Shown: positions 1-7,128, numbered from the stretch's first letter. The stretch: 10,770 nucleotides of DNA from JBCCBV01 sp039033855 (GCA_039033855.1 JBCCBV010000039.1:1-10770); one strand, 5' to 3'. Translations and numbers: made by a program. The notes: generated by a model not told the origin, from the letters alone.

Positions 1-8
1 CACGTCGT

Positions 9-26
9 CTAAGGCTTGCGCCTTGG
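9..26 (+). other. Short hairpin after a possible stop codon
   Basis: The bases can form a 7-bp stem (CTAAGGC with GCCTTGG, one G-T pair) around a TTGC loop. It overlaps a TAA at 10-12 that could end an upstream gene, but another frame is open until a TAG at 44-46, so the end of any upstream gene cannot be fixed. The following bases are GC-rich and contain no T-tract, so this is not a standard intrinsic terminator. It may be a transcript-end or mRNA-stabilising hairpin, or chance. Confidence 0.25.
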
Positions 27-56
27 CGCAGTTGCGTCCACCGTAGGTCACCCGCC

Positions 57-62
57 AAGGAG
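57..62 (+). promoter_or_regulatory. Strong Shine-Dalgarno AAGGAG for the ORF at 70
   Basis: AAGGAG lies 7 bases before ATG at 70, which is ideal spacing for a ribosome binding site. It is the best Shine-Dalgarno in the window and the main reason to believe that translation starts at 70. Most other starts here lack such a site. Confidence 0.6.
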
Positions 63-69
63 ACCCACG

Positions 70-210
70 ATGGAACGCGAACTGTTCACGCTGCTGCTGG
101 CCGTGCTCGACCGCTTGCCCGAGGCCCGACGCCGGCCGGCCTGGGCCCGCTGCCCCAGCACGTGCGCGGCCTGGAACGCGTGCGCCGTTGGGTCGCCGGC
201 AAGCTCCTGA
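70..210 (+). CDS. Small ORF of unknown function, probably frameshifted
   Basis: The product is not recognised. As it stands the ORF encodes 46 residues starting MERELFTLLLAVLDRLPEA, preceded by a perfect Shine-Dalgarno. The first roughly 19 codons look like coding sequence: A/T is common at the second codon position and G/C dominates the third. After about position 125 this frame becomes very GC-rich at second positions and gives a Cys/Ala/Ser/Trp-rich, unnatural peptide. From about 132 to 260 the frame beginning at positions divisible by 3 looks coding instead, with segments such as LPQHVRGLERVRRWVAGKLL and IHAAHRTLRQ. A one-base deletion near 125-140, real or a sequencing error, would explain this. 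The alternative frame has no stop for a long way, so the original end is lost; the interspersed repeat at 278-296 may mark a truncation point. It could be a decayed small gene or a true 46-residue protein. Confidence 0.4.
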   Translation: MERELFTLLLAVLDRLPEARRRPAWARCPSTCAAWNACAVGSPASS

Positions 211-277
211 TCCACGCCGCACACCGAACCCTGCGACAACGCAATGCCACCACCCGCGACCCGTGGCGCAAAAGACC

Positions 278-296
278 CTCACGCTCGCGGCTCGTT
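278..296 (-). repeat. Interspersed 19-bp repeat, copy 1
   Basis: On the minus strand this reads AACGAGCCGCGAGCGTGAG, identical over 19 bases to 6083-6101 on the plus strand. The core contains GAGCG twice at a 6-base step. From memory, this GC-rich sequence recurs many times in planctomycete genomes. This copy lies between a probably broken small ORF and the nucleotidase gene. The flanks of the two copies differ, so the shared unit is short, or the elements are degenerate. Confidence 0.65.
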
Positions 297-345
297 TCAC
301 AGACTTGCCCCCTCACACTTCGCCATTCGAAATTCGACATTGCCG

Positions 346-351
346 TATTCT
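346..351 (+). promoter_or_regulatory. Proposed -10 box TATTCT of the nucleotidase gene
   Basis: TATTCT ends exactly 6 bases before the ATG at 358, so transcription would start on or beside the start codon. There is no Shine-Dalgarno in between and no convincing -35 element at 17 bases upstream. The same arrangement recurs at several other genes in the window. Confidence 0.5.
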
Positions 352-357
352 GTGGGC

Positions 358-1392
358 ATGAGCACGCACGCCCCCGCCGCATTGGCCCAGGAACTCGAAC
401 TCGCTTTGACCGCGGTCCGCGCCGCGTCGGAGGTCTGCTCGACGGTGCAGCACGACCTGGTCGGCGCCGGGTCGATGAGCAAAGGCGACAAGAGCCCGGT
501 GACCGTGGCCGACTTCGCCAGCCAGGCCGTGGTGGCCCACCACCTGGCCCAAGCCTTCCCGGACGACCCGCTGGTGGGCGAAGAAGACGCCAGCGCCCTG
601 CGCTCGGGCGACGAGGCTTCGCTCGCCGATCAGGTCATCGACCACGCCCAGCAGGCGATCGGCCCGGAGATCACCGGCCCACAGGTGCTCGACCTGATCG
701 ACCGCGGCAACCACCAGCCGGACCTGGGGAACCTCGGCCGGTACTGGACCCTCGACCCGATCGACGGCACCAAGGGGTTCCTGCGCGGCCAGCAATACGC
801 CGTGGCGTTGGCGCTGCTCATCGACGGGCAGGTGGTGCTCGGCGTTCTCGGTTGCCCGAACCTCGACGGGCCCGACGGCGAGCCCGGCCTGCTGCTGTCG
901 GCCGGCATCGGCAGCGGCTGCTACGCCCGGCCGCTGTTCGACGACGCCGCCGAGCCGCAACCCTGCCGAGTCACGTCCGGCGGCCAGCCGGGTGGCGACG
1001 CCGCGTCGGCCCGCTTTGTCGAATCCGTCGAGTCGGGCCACTCCGACCAGGGCGCCAGCGCCGCGGCGGTGCAGGCGCTCGGCACCACCGCCGAGCCGGT
1101 GCGGATCGACAGCCAGTGCAAGTACGCCGTGGTCGCCCAGGGCAAAGCCGAGGTCTACCTGCGGCTGCCGACCCGCAAGGGCTATCGCGAAAAGATCTGG
1201 GACCACGCCGCGGGCATGATCTGCGTGCAAGAGGCCGGCGGCCGGGTAACCGACGCCTACGGCCGGCCGTTGAAGTTCACCCGCGGCGCGCAACTCGAAG
1301 ACAACGCCGGCATCGTCGCCACGTCGGGCCCGCTGCACGACGCGGTGGTCGATGCGGTGCGCCCGCACCTGCCGGATCCCAGCGAGGTGTGA
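358..1392 (+). CDS. Hal2-type 3'(2'),5'-bisphosphate nucleotidase
   Basis: This is a cytoplasmic Mg-dependent phosphatase of the inositol monophosphatase superfamily. By family it converts 3'-phosphoadenosine 5'-phosphate (PAP) to AMP, clearing the by-product of sulfate assimilation and sulfotransfer. The 344 residues match the Hal2/SAL1 length class rather than the shorter CysQ. Visible motifs are SPVTVAD with D52, GEED (74-77), the hallmark WTLDPIDGTKGFLRG (130-144) with metal ligands D133 and D136 and catalytic T138, and WDHAAG (281-286) with D282. All expected metal-binding acids are present, so it should be active. The start at 358 is chosen over the in-frame ATG at 244 because MSTHAPAALAQELELAL begins the normal N-terminal helix, the residues before it are not protein-like, and a -10 box sits just upstream. 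It converges with the kinase gene, 29 bases separating the stops. Substrate preference (PAP or PAPS against inositol bisphosphate) cannot be told from sequence alone. Confidence 0.92.
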   Translation: MSTHAPAALAQELELALTAVRAASEVCSTVQHDLVGAGSMSKGDKSPVTVADFASQAVVAHHLAQAFPDDPLVGEEDASALRSGDEASLADQVIDHAQQAIGPEITGPQVLDLIDRGNHQPDLGNLGRYWTLDPIDGTKGFLRGQQYAVALALLIDGQVVLGVLGCPNLDGPDGEPGLLLSAGIGSGCYARPLFDDAAEPQPCRVTSGGQPGGDAASARFVESVESGHSDQGASAAAVQALGTTAEPVRIDSQCKYAVVAQGKAEVYLRLPTRKGYREKIWDHAAGMICVQEAGGRVTDAYGRPLKFTRGAQLEDNAGIVATSGPLHDAVVDAVRPHLPDPSEV

Positions 1393-1421
1393 ATTCGATC
1401 TTGTCTTCGCAAGCGTGTTGC

Positions 1422-2579
1422 TCACCCGCCTTCGGGCTGCGGCAGCGCTTCGCAGAAGCCGATGAGCTCCTGCCGGGTCGGGCTGCGGGCCTCGCGGACG
1501 TAATAGCCACTGGTGGCGACGCCCAGGCACAGGCACTGCACCGGGGACAGCCCGAGCACCAACCCGTGGCTGAACCCGGCGTTGAAGTTGTCGCCCGCGC
1601 CCGTGCTCAGCTTGGGCTTGCCGACCCAGGGGCCGGCGAACCAGGCGGTGGTCACCTCGCCGGTGTCCGAACGTACCGCCGCGGCGGCGCTGGCCCGGGG
1701 GTGCACCACCACCGCGCTGACGCCCAAGCGTTCGAGCAGAGACTGCGCCGTGGTCTGGATGACGGCCTCGGGGTCGCCGGTGATCTCCAGCCCGAGCGCA
1801 CCGGCGGCCTGCACCGATTCGCTGAGGTTGAACCCGAGCGCCACGTTGGCCCGCTCCTGCAGCGTGCCCGCCAGCTCGAGCGCGCCGCGGAGGTCCTCGG
1901 CGGTGCGCTTGGCCGGGTCGGCCAGGTCGACAAACACCCACGGCCGGGACTTCGATTGGGGCAGGACCTTGTCGCGCAGGTCCTCCCAAATGGCGTTCAT
2001 GTGCGGCAGCATGGTCCAGTTGACCATGGCGATCAGCTGGGCCCGGGCGCCGGCGGCGTCGTAGACCTCGTCGCCCACGGTTCGGCGGATGCGCTCGGGC
2101 GTCACCTCGCCGAGCATGCCGATCTTGCCGAGCATCAGCTTGCCGTCCTCGAACTCCAGCGCATCGGTCGCGCCGGCCGGGGCCACGGTGTGCACCGCGT
2201 CGGCCAGCTCGACCAGCGGCTCAAACACCGGGTCGGGCGCCGACGCCCCCAGGTTGCCCACGTAGGTGACCCCCAGCCCGGCCTTGGCCAGCGCCAGGGC
2301 CATGATGGGCCCGTTGCCGCCGATCTTGCGGGTCTTGACCACGACCTCGAAGTTGGACGACTTGCCCGCCGCGGCGGAGACCTTCTTGCCGAAGGTCGCG
2401 ATGGTGTCCATAGGCTTGTGGTGGTCTTCGTCGTACCGGGTGTCCACCAGCTCGGCGATGGAGTCGATGAAGCCGTCGAACCCGACCAGCGCAGGCATCG
2501 GCGGGTCTGACACGGTGCTACGGAGGGCGTCGGCCACCGATTGGGCCACGGTTGAACGTTCGGGGGTGTCTGTGCTCAT
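1422..2579 (-). CDS. PfkB-family carbohydrate kinase
   Basis: This is a ribokinase-fold sugar or nucleoside kinase that transfers the gamma phosphate of ATP to a hydroxyl of a small substrate. The 385-residue product shows FDGFIDS near residues 34-40 (substrate-side aspartates), the GGNGP turn at 87-91, and the C-terminal signature STGAGDNFNAGF with catalytic base D330 in GAGD (327-330). It is longer than a typical ribokinase (about 310), the extra length being spread through the lid and middle region. The start at 2579 (MSTDTPER) is preferred to the in-frame ATG at 2639, which would overlap the divergent gene and add a basic, unnatural leader. A TAGGTT box lies 7 bases upstream of 2579. It shares a 30-base intergenic region with the membrane protein gene. 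The substrate is unknown and the neighbours give no clue. The long open frames opposite it are GC-driven shadows. Confidence 0.9.
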   Translation of the reverse strand: MSTDTPERSTVAQSVADALRSTVSDPPMPALVGFDGFIDSIAELVDTRYDEDHHKPMDTIATFGKKVSAAAGKSSNFEVVVKTRKIGGNGPIMALALAKAGLGVTYVGNLGASAPDPVFEPLVELADAVHTVAPAGATDALEFEDGKLMLGKIGMLGEVTPERIRRTVGDEVYDAAGARAQLIAMVNWTMLPHMNAIWEDLRDKVLPQSKSRPWVFVDLADPAKRTAEDLRGALELAGTLQERANVALGFNLSESVQAAGALGLEITGDPEAVIQTTAQSLLERLGVSAVVVHPRASAAAAVRSDTGEVTTAWFAGPWVGKPKLSTGAGDNFNAGFSHGLVLGLSPVQCLCLGVATSGYYVREARSPTRQELIGFCEALPQPEGG

Positions 2580-2586
2580 CGGGCGA

Positions 2587-2592
2587 AACCTA
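2587..2592 (-). promoter_or_regulatory. Proposed -10 box TAGGTT of the kinase gene
   Basis: Read on the minus strand, TAGGTT ends 7 bases before the ATG at 2579, giving an untranslated leader of zero to one base. No Shine-Dalgarno is present. It lies within the 30-base divergent intergenic region, next to the -10 box of the opposite gene. Confidence 0.4.
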
Positions 2593-2597
2593 GCATC

Positions 2598-2603
2598 TAG
2601 ACT
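2598..2603 (+). promoter_or_regulatory. Proposed -10 box TAGACT of the membrane protein gene
   Basis: TAGACT ends exactly 6 bases before the ATG at 2610. A second candidate, TAGCAT, lies at 2591-2596. There is no Shine-Dalgarno. Any -35 contact would fall in the first codons of the divergent kinase gene. Confidence 0.45.
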
Positions 2604-2609
2604 CCGCCG

Positions 2610-4064
2610 ATGACCGGCCGCGCCGCCGCCCCTTCCCACGCCCCGTCGCCCGGCGACCGCCCCACCGACCTGGGCGACGTGTTCGCCGCCGCCATCGTCG
2701 CGCCGCTGCTATTGCGCACGGCCGTGAAGTACGCCGACCGATCCACGACGCTGCGGGCCTGGCTGACTCACCTAGCCCTATTGCTGCCGGGGATGTTTGT
2801 GGTGATCGAGGCGGTGGGCTTTGCTCGGCGGGCGTCGTTTGGGTGGTTCGCTCAATATGAGCTTGGCGACGCCACCCGCCGGCTATTCCGGAGCGCCGGA
2901 TCGGCCGAGGAGGTCGGGCTGACGATCGTGACGGCCGCGGCGGTTGCGCAGTCGATCTGCGTCTTGCTGGCCTGGCTGTTCGCCGCCTGGGGCGGGGGGC
3001 GCGAAAGGTGGAGCCGTACGCTGCTGCGCTCGATCCGCCGGGCGTGGGTGCTGTGGTTCGCCCTGACGATCTACCTGACGATCGCGATTCTGGCGGCGCA
3101 CGCCGTCCGGCAGGCGGGTCAATGGCTGGGCACCCAGAGCGCGCTGTATCTCTCATCGACCAGTTACGGCGCGCTGCGGTACGGCGTCGTGCGTGGGCTC
3201 GACCCGGACAACCTCGCCCTGCTGACCGCGGTCGGGGCGTTGCTGCTCATGCTGATTGGGTGGATGCGCGCGATGCGGCCGCCCGCAATGGGCCTTTCCT
3301 GCCGATGGCCAGCGGTGTGCAACCGCTGCGGCTACGCGGTCACGGCCCTGTCGCCCGAGGCGGATTGCCCGGAGTGCGGCCGCGCCGTGGCCAAAAGCCT
3401 GTCGCCCCGATCGTGGGATGACGTGGCCGGCCTTGGTCGTTGGCCGTGGTCACGCCCCCGACCGACCACGTTCGGCTCGCGCATCCCCGGCCTCGACCCG
3501 GGCGTGGCGTTTCGCGCATTGCGGCTGCGAAGGGCGCTTGTGGGCGTGCTGCTGATTGGTCTGCTTACGCCGGCCTGGCTGCAGGTGTGGATCGACCTCA
3601 CCACGGAAGCCGAGCCGATGCGGTATGGCGAAACACTGCCCGCGTTCGCCGCCGAAGAGCCAGAAGTCGCCATCGCCCAGGTCACGCGCTGGGCCGTGCT
3701 GGGGCTGACCGCGGGGCTAAGTGCCGTGCTGTCCGGGCTGGTGCTGACGCTGTCGGCCTCGACGCTGACCGCGGGGACGCTGTCGCGCAAGACGGCGATC
3801 AACCCCGGGCCAATCGCGTGCGCCTGCGCCGCGGCGGCTGCGCGCTGCCTGCCGGCTTGGTACTTGCTCGGGGTCTTGACGGCGATGGCGCTCGTGTTGC
3901 CGCAGGTCGAGCGATGGATCGACGCGGACCAGAAGCTGCTTGGCGTCGTGGACCCGATGACCGCCGTGCTGGCCGTGCCGGCGTTTGTGCACCTGTCGGT
4001 CTTCGCCGTGTACGCCTGGTGCGTGAACCGCGCGGCGCTCGGCGCGCGGTACGCCAACCATTAG
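2610..4064 (+). CDS. Polytopic membrane protein with central zinc ribbon
   Basis: I do not recognise a named family beyond the zinc-ribbon membrane proteins common in planctomycetes. The 484 residues contain about eight hydrophobic segments, roughly at 51-71, 103-127, 143-165, 200-221, 310-329, 360-386, 400-430 and 450-473. Between the fourth and fifth lies a soluble loop with a four-cysteine knuckle, C237-x2-C240-G-Y followed by C253-P-E-C256-G, a typical structural zinc site. No catalytic motif is visible. The N-terminal 20 residues are Pro/Ala-rich and probably cytoplasmic. Start 2610 fits the TAGACT box 6 bases upstream. The gene is divergent from the kinase and 58 bases upstream of leuS, which has its own proposed box. 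Two more zinc-ribbon membrane proteins lie downstream of leuS, but their ribbons are N-proximal and their spacing differs (x13 rather than x12), so kinship is uncertain. Function unknown: scaffold, sensor or transport component are all possible. Confidence 0.85.
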   Translation: MTGRAAAPSHAPSPGDRPTDLGDVFAAAIVAPLLLRTAVKYADRSTTLRAWLTHLALLLPGMFVVIEAVGFARRASFGWFAQYELGDATRRLFRSAGSAEEVGLTIVTAAAVAQSICVLLAWLFAAWGGGRERWSRTLLRSIRRAWVLWFALTIYLTIAILAAHAVRQAGQWLGTQSALYLSSTSYGALRYGVVRGLDPDNLALLTAVGALLLMLIGWMRAMRPPAMGLSCRWPAVCNRCGYAVTALSPEADCPECGRAVAKSLSPRSWDDVAGLGRWPWSRPRPTTFGSRIPGLDPGVAFRALRLRRALVGVLLIGLLTPAWLQVWIDLTTEAEPMRYGETLPAFAAEEPEVAIAQVTRWAVLGLTAGLSAVLSGLVLTLSASTLTAGTLSRKTAINPGPIACACAAAAARCLPAWYLLGVLTAMALVLPQVERWIDADQKLLGVVDPMTAVLAVPAFVHLSVFAVYAWCVNRAALGARYANH

Positions 4065-4107
4065 CGGTGAGCGTCTCGGTCTGAGCGAGGCCGTGTTCGG
4101 GCCCGGC

Positions 4108-4113
4108 TATGCT
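4108..4113 (+). promoter_or_regulatory. Proposed -10 box TATGCT of leuS
   Basis: TATGCT ends 9 bases before the ATG at 4123, predicting a leader of about 2-3 bases. No Shine-Dalgarno is seen. The in-frame GTG at 4093 lies upstream of this box and would be outside the transcript, which supports 4123 as the start. Confidence 0.4.
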
Positions 4114-4122
4114 GCGCGGATC

Positions 4123-7100
4123 ATGGCCGAGCCTACCCCGACCGAATCGCACGCCCCGCCCCCCCACGCTTACCGGCCCGCCGAGGTCGAATCGCGCTGG
4201 CGCGCCCACTGGGAGCAGGCCGAGACCTTCCGCGTGGACAACCCGGGCGAAGACGGCTTCGACCCGTCCAAGCCCAAGTTCTACGTGCTGGACATGTTCC
4301 CTTACCCGTCGGGCGTCGGGCTGCACGTCGGCCATCCGCTGGGGTACATCGCAACGGACATCGTCGGCCGGTACAAGCGGATGCGCGGCTTCCACGTGCT
4401 GCACCCGATGGGCTTCGACGCGTTCGGGCTGCCGGCCGAGCAGTTCGCCGTGGAGCACAACGTGCACCCGCGGGTCACGACCGAACAGAACATCGCCAAC
4501 ATGGTCGAGCAGCTCCGCCGGCTGGGGCTGGGCTACGACTGGTCGCGGCAGGTCGCCACCACCGACCCGGGGTACTACCGCTGGACGCAGTGGGTCTTCC
4601 TGCAGCTCTACGAGAGCTACTTCGACCCGGTGCAGAACAAGGCGCTGCCCATCGAACAGCTCCGGTTGAAGCTCGAGGGCGAGGACTACTACGTGGGCCT
4701 CGACGGCGAGCTCATCTGGTCCGGCAACACCGAAGACCTCGAATCCATCGCGGGCATCGGCAACCCGACCGTGCGCAAGTGGCACGAGCTCGACCCCGAC
4801 CAGCAACGCCGTCTGCTCGACGAGTACCGCCTGGCGTTCCGCGCCGACGCGCAAGTGAACTGGTGCCCCGCGCTCGGCACGGTGCTGGCGAATGAAGAGG
4901 TCACCGCCGACCAGCGCTCGGAGCGCGGCAACCACCCGGTGTTCAAACGGCCGCTCACCCAGTGGATGCTGCGGATCACTTCGTACGCCGACCGCCTGAG
5001 CGACGACCTGGAGCGCGTTGATTGGCCGGCGTCGATCAAGAAACTCCAGCGCGACTGGATCGGCCGGAGCCAAGGCGCCGAGGTCGACTTTCCCGTTGCG
5101 GCCGAGGCGGTTTCGGGCAAGGTCGCCCCGCAGATCGACACCGACGGCGAATCGATCCGGGTTTTCACCACGCGCCCGGACACGCTGTTCGGCGCCACGT
5201 TCATGGTGCTGGCGCCCGAGCACCCGATGGTCCGCGCGCTCACCACGCCGGCCCAGCGGTCGGCGGTCGAGGCGTACGTGGCCCAAGCCGCCGCCAAGAC
5301 CGAGCAAGACCGCCGAGTCGATGCGGGCGAGAAGACCGGCGTGTTCACCGGCGGGTTTGCGGTCAACCCCGCCACCGGCCAGCCGATCCCGGTCTACGCC
5401 GCCGACTACGTGCTCATGGGCTACGGCACCGGCGCGATCATGGCCGTGCCCGCCCACGACCAGCGCGACCACGGCTTCGCCACCAAGCACGGCATCGACA
5501 TCGTCGAAGTCATCCGCGGCGACCGCGAACACGATGTGCAACACAAAGCCTTCGTCGGCGACGGCGTGGCGGTGCACTCGGCCAACGACGAGGTTTCGCT
5601 CGACGGCCTCCGCGTGACCGAGGCCAAGGCCAAGATGATCGACTGGCTCGAGTCCGGCGGCTTCGGCCGCGGCCGGGTGCAGTACAAGCTGCGCGACTGG
5701 CTGTTCAGCCGTCAGCGGTACTGGGGCGAACCGTTCCCGATCTTGCACGAGCTCGACGACGCCGGCGAGCCCACAGGCGTGGTGCGCGCGGTCGACGCAG
5801 CCGACCTGCCCGTCGAGCACCCGCACATGGACGACTTCAAGCCCACTTCCGGGGGGGCGGCGGACGATCCGGAGGCGCCCCCGCAGCCGCCGCTCGGCCG
5901 GGCGTCAGACGATTGGCGCTTCGTGGAGCTCGACGGCAAGCGCTACGCCCGCGAAACCAACACCATGCCTCAGTGGGCCGGAAGCTGCTGGTACTACCTG
6001 CGCTTCCTCGATCCCACGAACGATTGGGCCCTGGTCGACCCGGCTGTCGAACGCTACTGGATGGGCCCAAGCGAGGCTTCCGAACGAGCCGCGAGCGTGA
6101 GCGAGCGGGGCCCGCGCGAAACGCCTTCTTCGAGCACGGCATCCCCCGGTGGCGTAGACCTCTACGTCGGCGGCGTCGAGCACGCCGTGCTGCACCTGCT
6201 CTACGCGCGCTTCTGGCACAAGGTGCTTTATGACTTGGGCCACGTTTCGACACCCGAGCCCTTCGGTCGGCTGTTCAACCAGGGCTACATCCAGGCGTAC
6301 TACTACGAAGACGAGCGTGGTGTGCGCGTGCCCGCCGCCGATGTCGTCACCGCCGAGGGCAAGCCCGCCTACGAGCATCAGGGCGAAGCCGGCGCCAGCT
6401 TCCTGTACGAAGGTAAGCCCGTCGCCGAGCGCTACGGGAAGATGGGCAAAAGCCTGAAGAACGCCGTGTCGCCCGACGAGGTATGCGCCGAATACGGTGC
6501 CGACAGTCTCCGCTTGTACGAGATGTACCTGGGCCCGCTCGACCAGAGCAAGCCCTGGAGCACCAAAGACATCGTCGGCGTCCACCGTTTCCTGCAACGG
6601 CTCTGGCGACGGGTGGTGGACGTCGAAACCGGCGACCTGCGCATTGCGGAGGAAGCGCCGAGCGAAGACCTGCTGCGCGCGTTGCACAAGACGATCCACC
6701 GCGTGACCGACGCCATGGAGCCCATGGCGTTCAACGTGGCGATCGCCGCGCTGATCGAGTTCAACAACACGCTCACACCGCTCGACGCCGCCCCGCGCAT
6801 CTGCGTCGAAGACCTGGTGCGGATGCTCGCGCCCATGGCCCCGCACGTCTGCGAAGAGCTCTGGCGCCGGCTGGGGCACGAAACCAGCGTCGCCGACGCC
6901 GACTGGCCGGCGTACGACCCCGCGCTGCTGATCGACGACACCATCGAACTCCCGGTGCAAGTCAACGGCAAGCTGAGAGGCAAAGTCACCGTGCCCGCCG
7001 ACGCGGACCGCCAGGCCGTGGAAGACGCCGCCCGGGCCGAGCCGAACGTGGCCGTGCACCTCGAGGGCAAGACCATCCGCAAGGTCGTGGTCGTGCCGGG

Positions 7101-7128
7101 CAAGCTGGTGAACCTGGTGGTCGGCTAA
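4123..7128 (+). CDS. leuS: Leucyl-tRNA synthetase
   Basis: This class I aminoacyl-tRNA synthetase charges tRNA-Leu with leucine. At 1001 residues it is well above the roughly 860 of the E. coli enzyme. Order: catalytic HVGH (68-71) in a block rich in Met-Phe-Pro-Tyr-Pro; an extra segment of about 55 residues after FDPVQNKA, which I recall from long-form actinobacterial and planctomycete enzymes; the CP1 editing domain with TTRPDTLFG (from 349) and GTGAIMAVPAHDQRD whose D449 fits the editing aspartate; ETNTMPQWAGSCWYY; GGVEHAVLHLLYARFW; the leucine-specific segment; KMGKS (773-777), a KMSKS variant; the anticodon-binding helices; and the C-terminal domain ending in NLVVG. Two low-complexity additions are visible: a Gly/Pro/Ala linker near residues 578-600, and 24 residues (650-673, SEASERAASVSERG onward) between WMGP and PGGVDLYVGG, made largely of an interspersed DNA repeat. 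All catalytic and editing motifs are intact and the frame is unbroken, so it is probably functional and is the only leuS seen here. Confidence 0.98.
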   Translation: MAEPTPTESHAPPPHAYRPAEVESRWRAHWEQAETFRVDNPGEDGFDPSKPKFYVLDMFPYPSGVGLHVGHPLGYIATDIVGRYKRMRGFHVLHPMGFDAFGLPAEQFAVEHNVHPRVTTEQNIANMVEQLRRLGLGYDWSRQVATTDPGYYRWTQWVFLQLYESYFDPVQNKALPIEQLRLKLEGEDYYVGLDGELIWSGNTEDLESIAGIGNPTVRKWHELDPDQQRRLLDEYRLAFRADAQVNWCPALGTVLANEEVTADQRSERGNHPVFKRPLTQWMLRITSYADRLSDDLERVDWPASIKKLQRDWIGRSQGAEVDFPVAAEAVSGKVAPQIDTDGESIRVFTTRPDTLFGATFMVLAPEHPMVRALTTPAQRSAVEAYVAQAAAKTEQDRRVDAGEKTGVFTGGFAVNPATGQPIPVYAADYVLMGYGTGAIMAVPAHDQRDHGFATKHGIDIVEVIRGDREHDVQHKAFVGDGVAVHSANDEVSLDGLRVTEAKAKMIDWLESGGFGRGRVQYKLRDWLFSRQRYWGEPFPILHELDDAGEPTGVVRAVDAADLPVEHPHMDDFKPTSGGAADDPEAPPQPPLGRASDDWRFVELDGKRYARETNTMPQWAGSCWYYLRFLDPTNDWALVDPAVERYWMGPSEASERAASVSERGPRETPSSSTASPGGVDLYVGGVEHAVLHLLYARFWHKVLYDLGHVSTPEPFGRLFNQGYIQAYYYEDERGVRVPAADVVTAEGKPAYEHQGEAGASFLYEGKPVAERYGKMGKSLKNAVSPDEVCAEYGADSLRLYEMYLGPLDQSKPWSTKDIVGVHRFLQRLWRRVVDVETGDLRIAEEAPSEDLLRALHKTIHRVTDAMEPMAFNVAIAALIEFNNTLTPLDAAPRICVEDLVRMLAPMAPHVCEELWRRLGHETSVADADWPAYDPALLIDDTIELPVQVNGKLRGKVTVPADADRQAVEDAARAEPNVAVHLEGKTIRKVVVVPGKLVNLVVG
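6083..6101 (+). repeat. Interspersed 19-bp repeat, copy 2, inside leuS
   Basis: The bases are identical to the reverse complement of 278-296. They continue into CGAGCGGGGCCCGCGCG, containing the palindrome GCGGGGCCCGC. The repeat is read in frame as E-R-A-A-S-V-S within the extra segment of LeuRS (codons 650-673, bases 6070-6141). The surrounding enzyme is otherwise intact, so this looks like a tolerated insertion into an essential gene. Confidence 0.65.

Larger units (their letters stand above)
211..357. other. Leader region before the nucleotidase gene
   Basis: This 147-base stretch separates the small ORF from the nucleotidase. Its first part may hold the shifted tail of the small ORF. 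It then contains the interspersed repeat (278-296) and an AT-richer patch (about 311-351) with two direct copies of ATTCGA (325-330 and 332-337) and the proposed -10 box at 346-351. No RNA gene is visible. Confidence 0.4.

Noticed and set aside
1393..1421. Possible terminator between the convergent nucleotidase and kinase genes
   Set aside because: The only stem is 4 bp (CTTG/CAAG) with no T-tract.
313..1989. A 558-codon minus-strand open frame
   Set aside because: It runs antisense to the nucleotidase and off-frame in the kinase; composition is unnatural and no motif is present.
162..2510. A 782-codon plus-strand open frame across the nucleotidase and antisense to the kinase
   Set aside because: It is a GC-driven shadow: Arg/Gly/Pro-rich with no domain, while the other frames encode clear PAP phosphatase and PfkB motifs.
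2552..2557. TTGAAC as a -35 element for the membrane protein gene
   Set aside because: It lies 33-40 bases from either candidate -10 box, far beyond the usual 16-18 base spacing, and is inside the kinase coding sequence.
4066..4092. Possible third repeat copy or hairpin (GAGCG-like words after the membrane protein stop)
   Set aside because: Only short words match and the longest stem is about 3 bp; no continuous similarity to the 19-base repeat.
4640..4850. Extra segment of about 55 residues in LeuRS before the AQVNWCP block
   Set aside because: From memory, a similar segment is standard in long-form LeuRS of actinobacteria and planctomycetes, so it is not novel.
3799..5826. A 675-codon minus-strand open frame opposite leuS
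   Set aside because: Low-complexity shadow rich in Val, Leu, Gly and Arg, fully explained by codon bias of the intact leuS reading frame.
5851..5857. Run of seven G in leuS as a possible phase-variable tract
   Set aside because: leuS is essential and the run codes for glycine in a linker with the frame intact; phase variation would be lethal, so chance is more likely.
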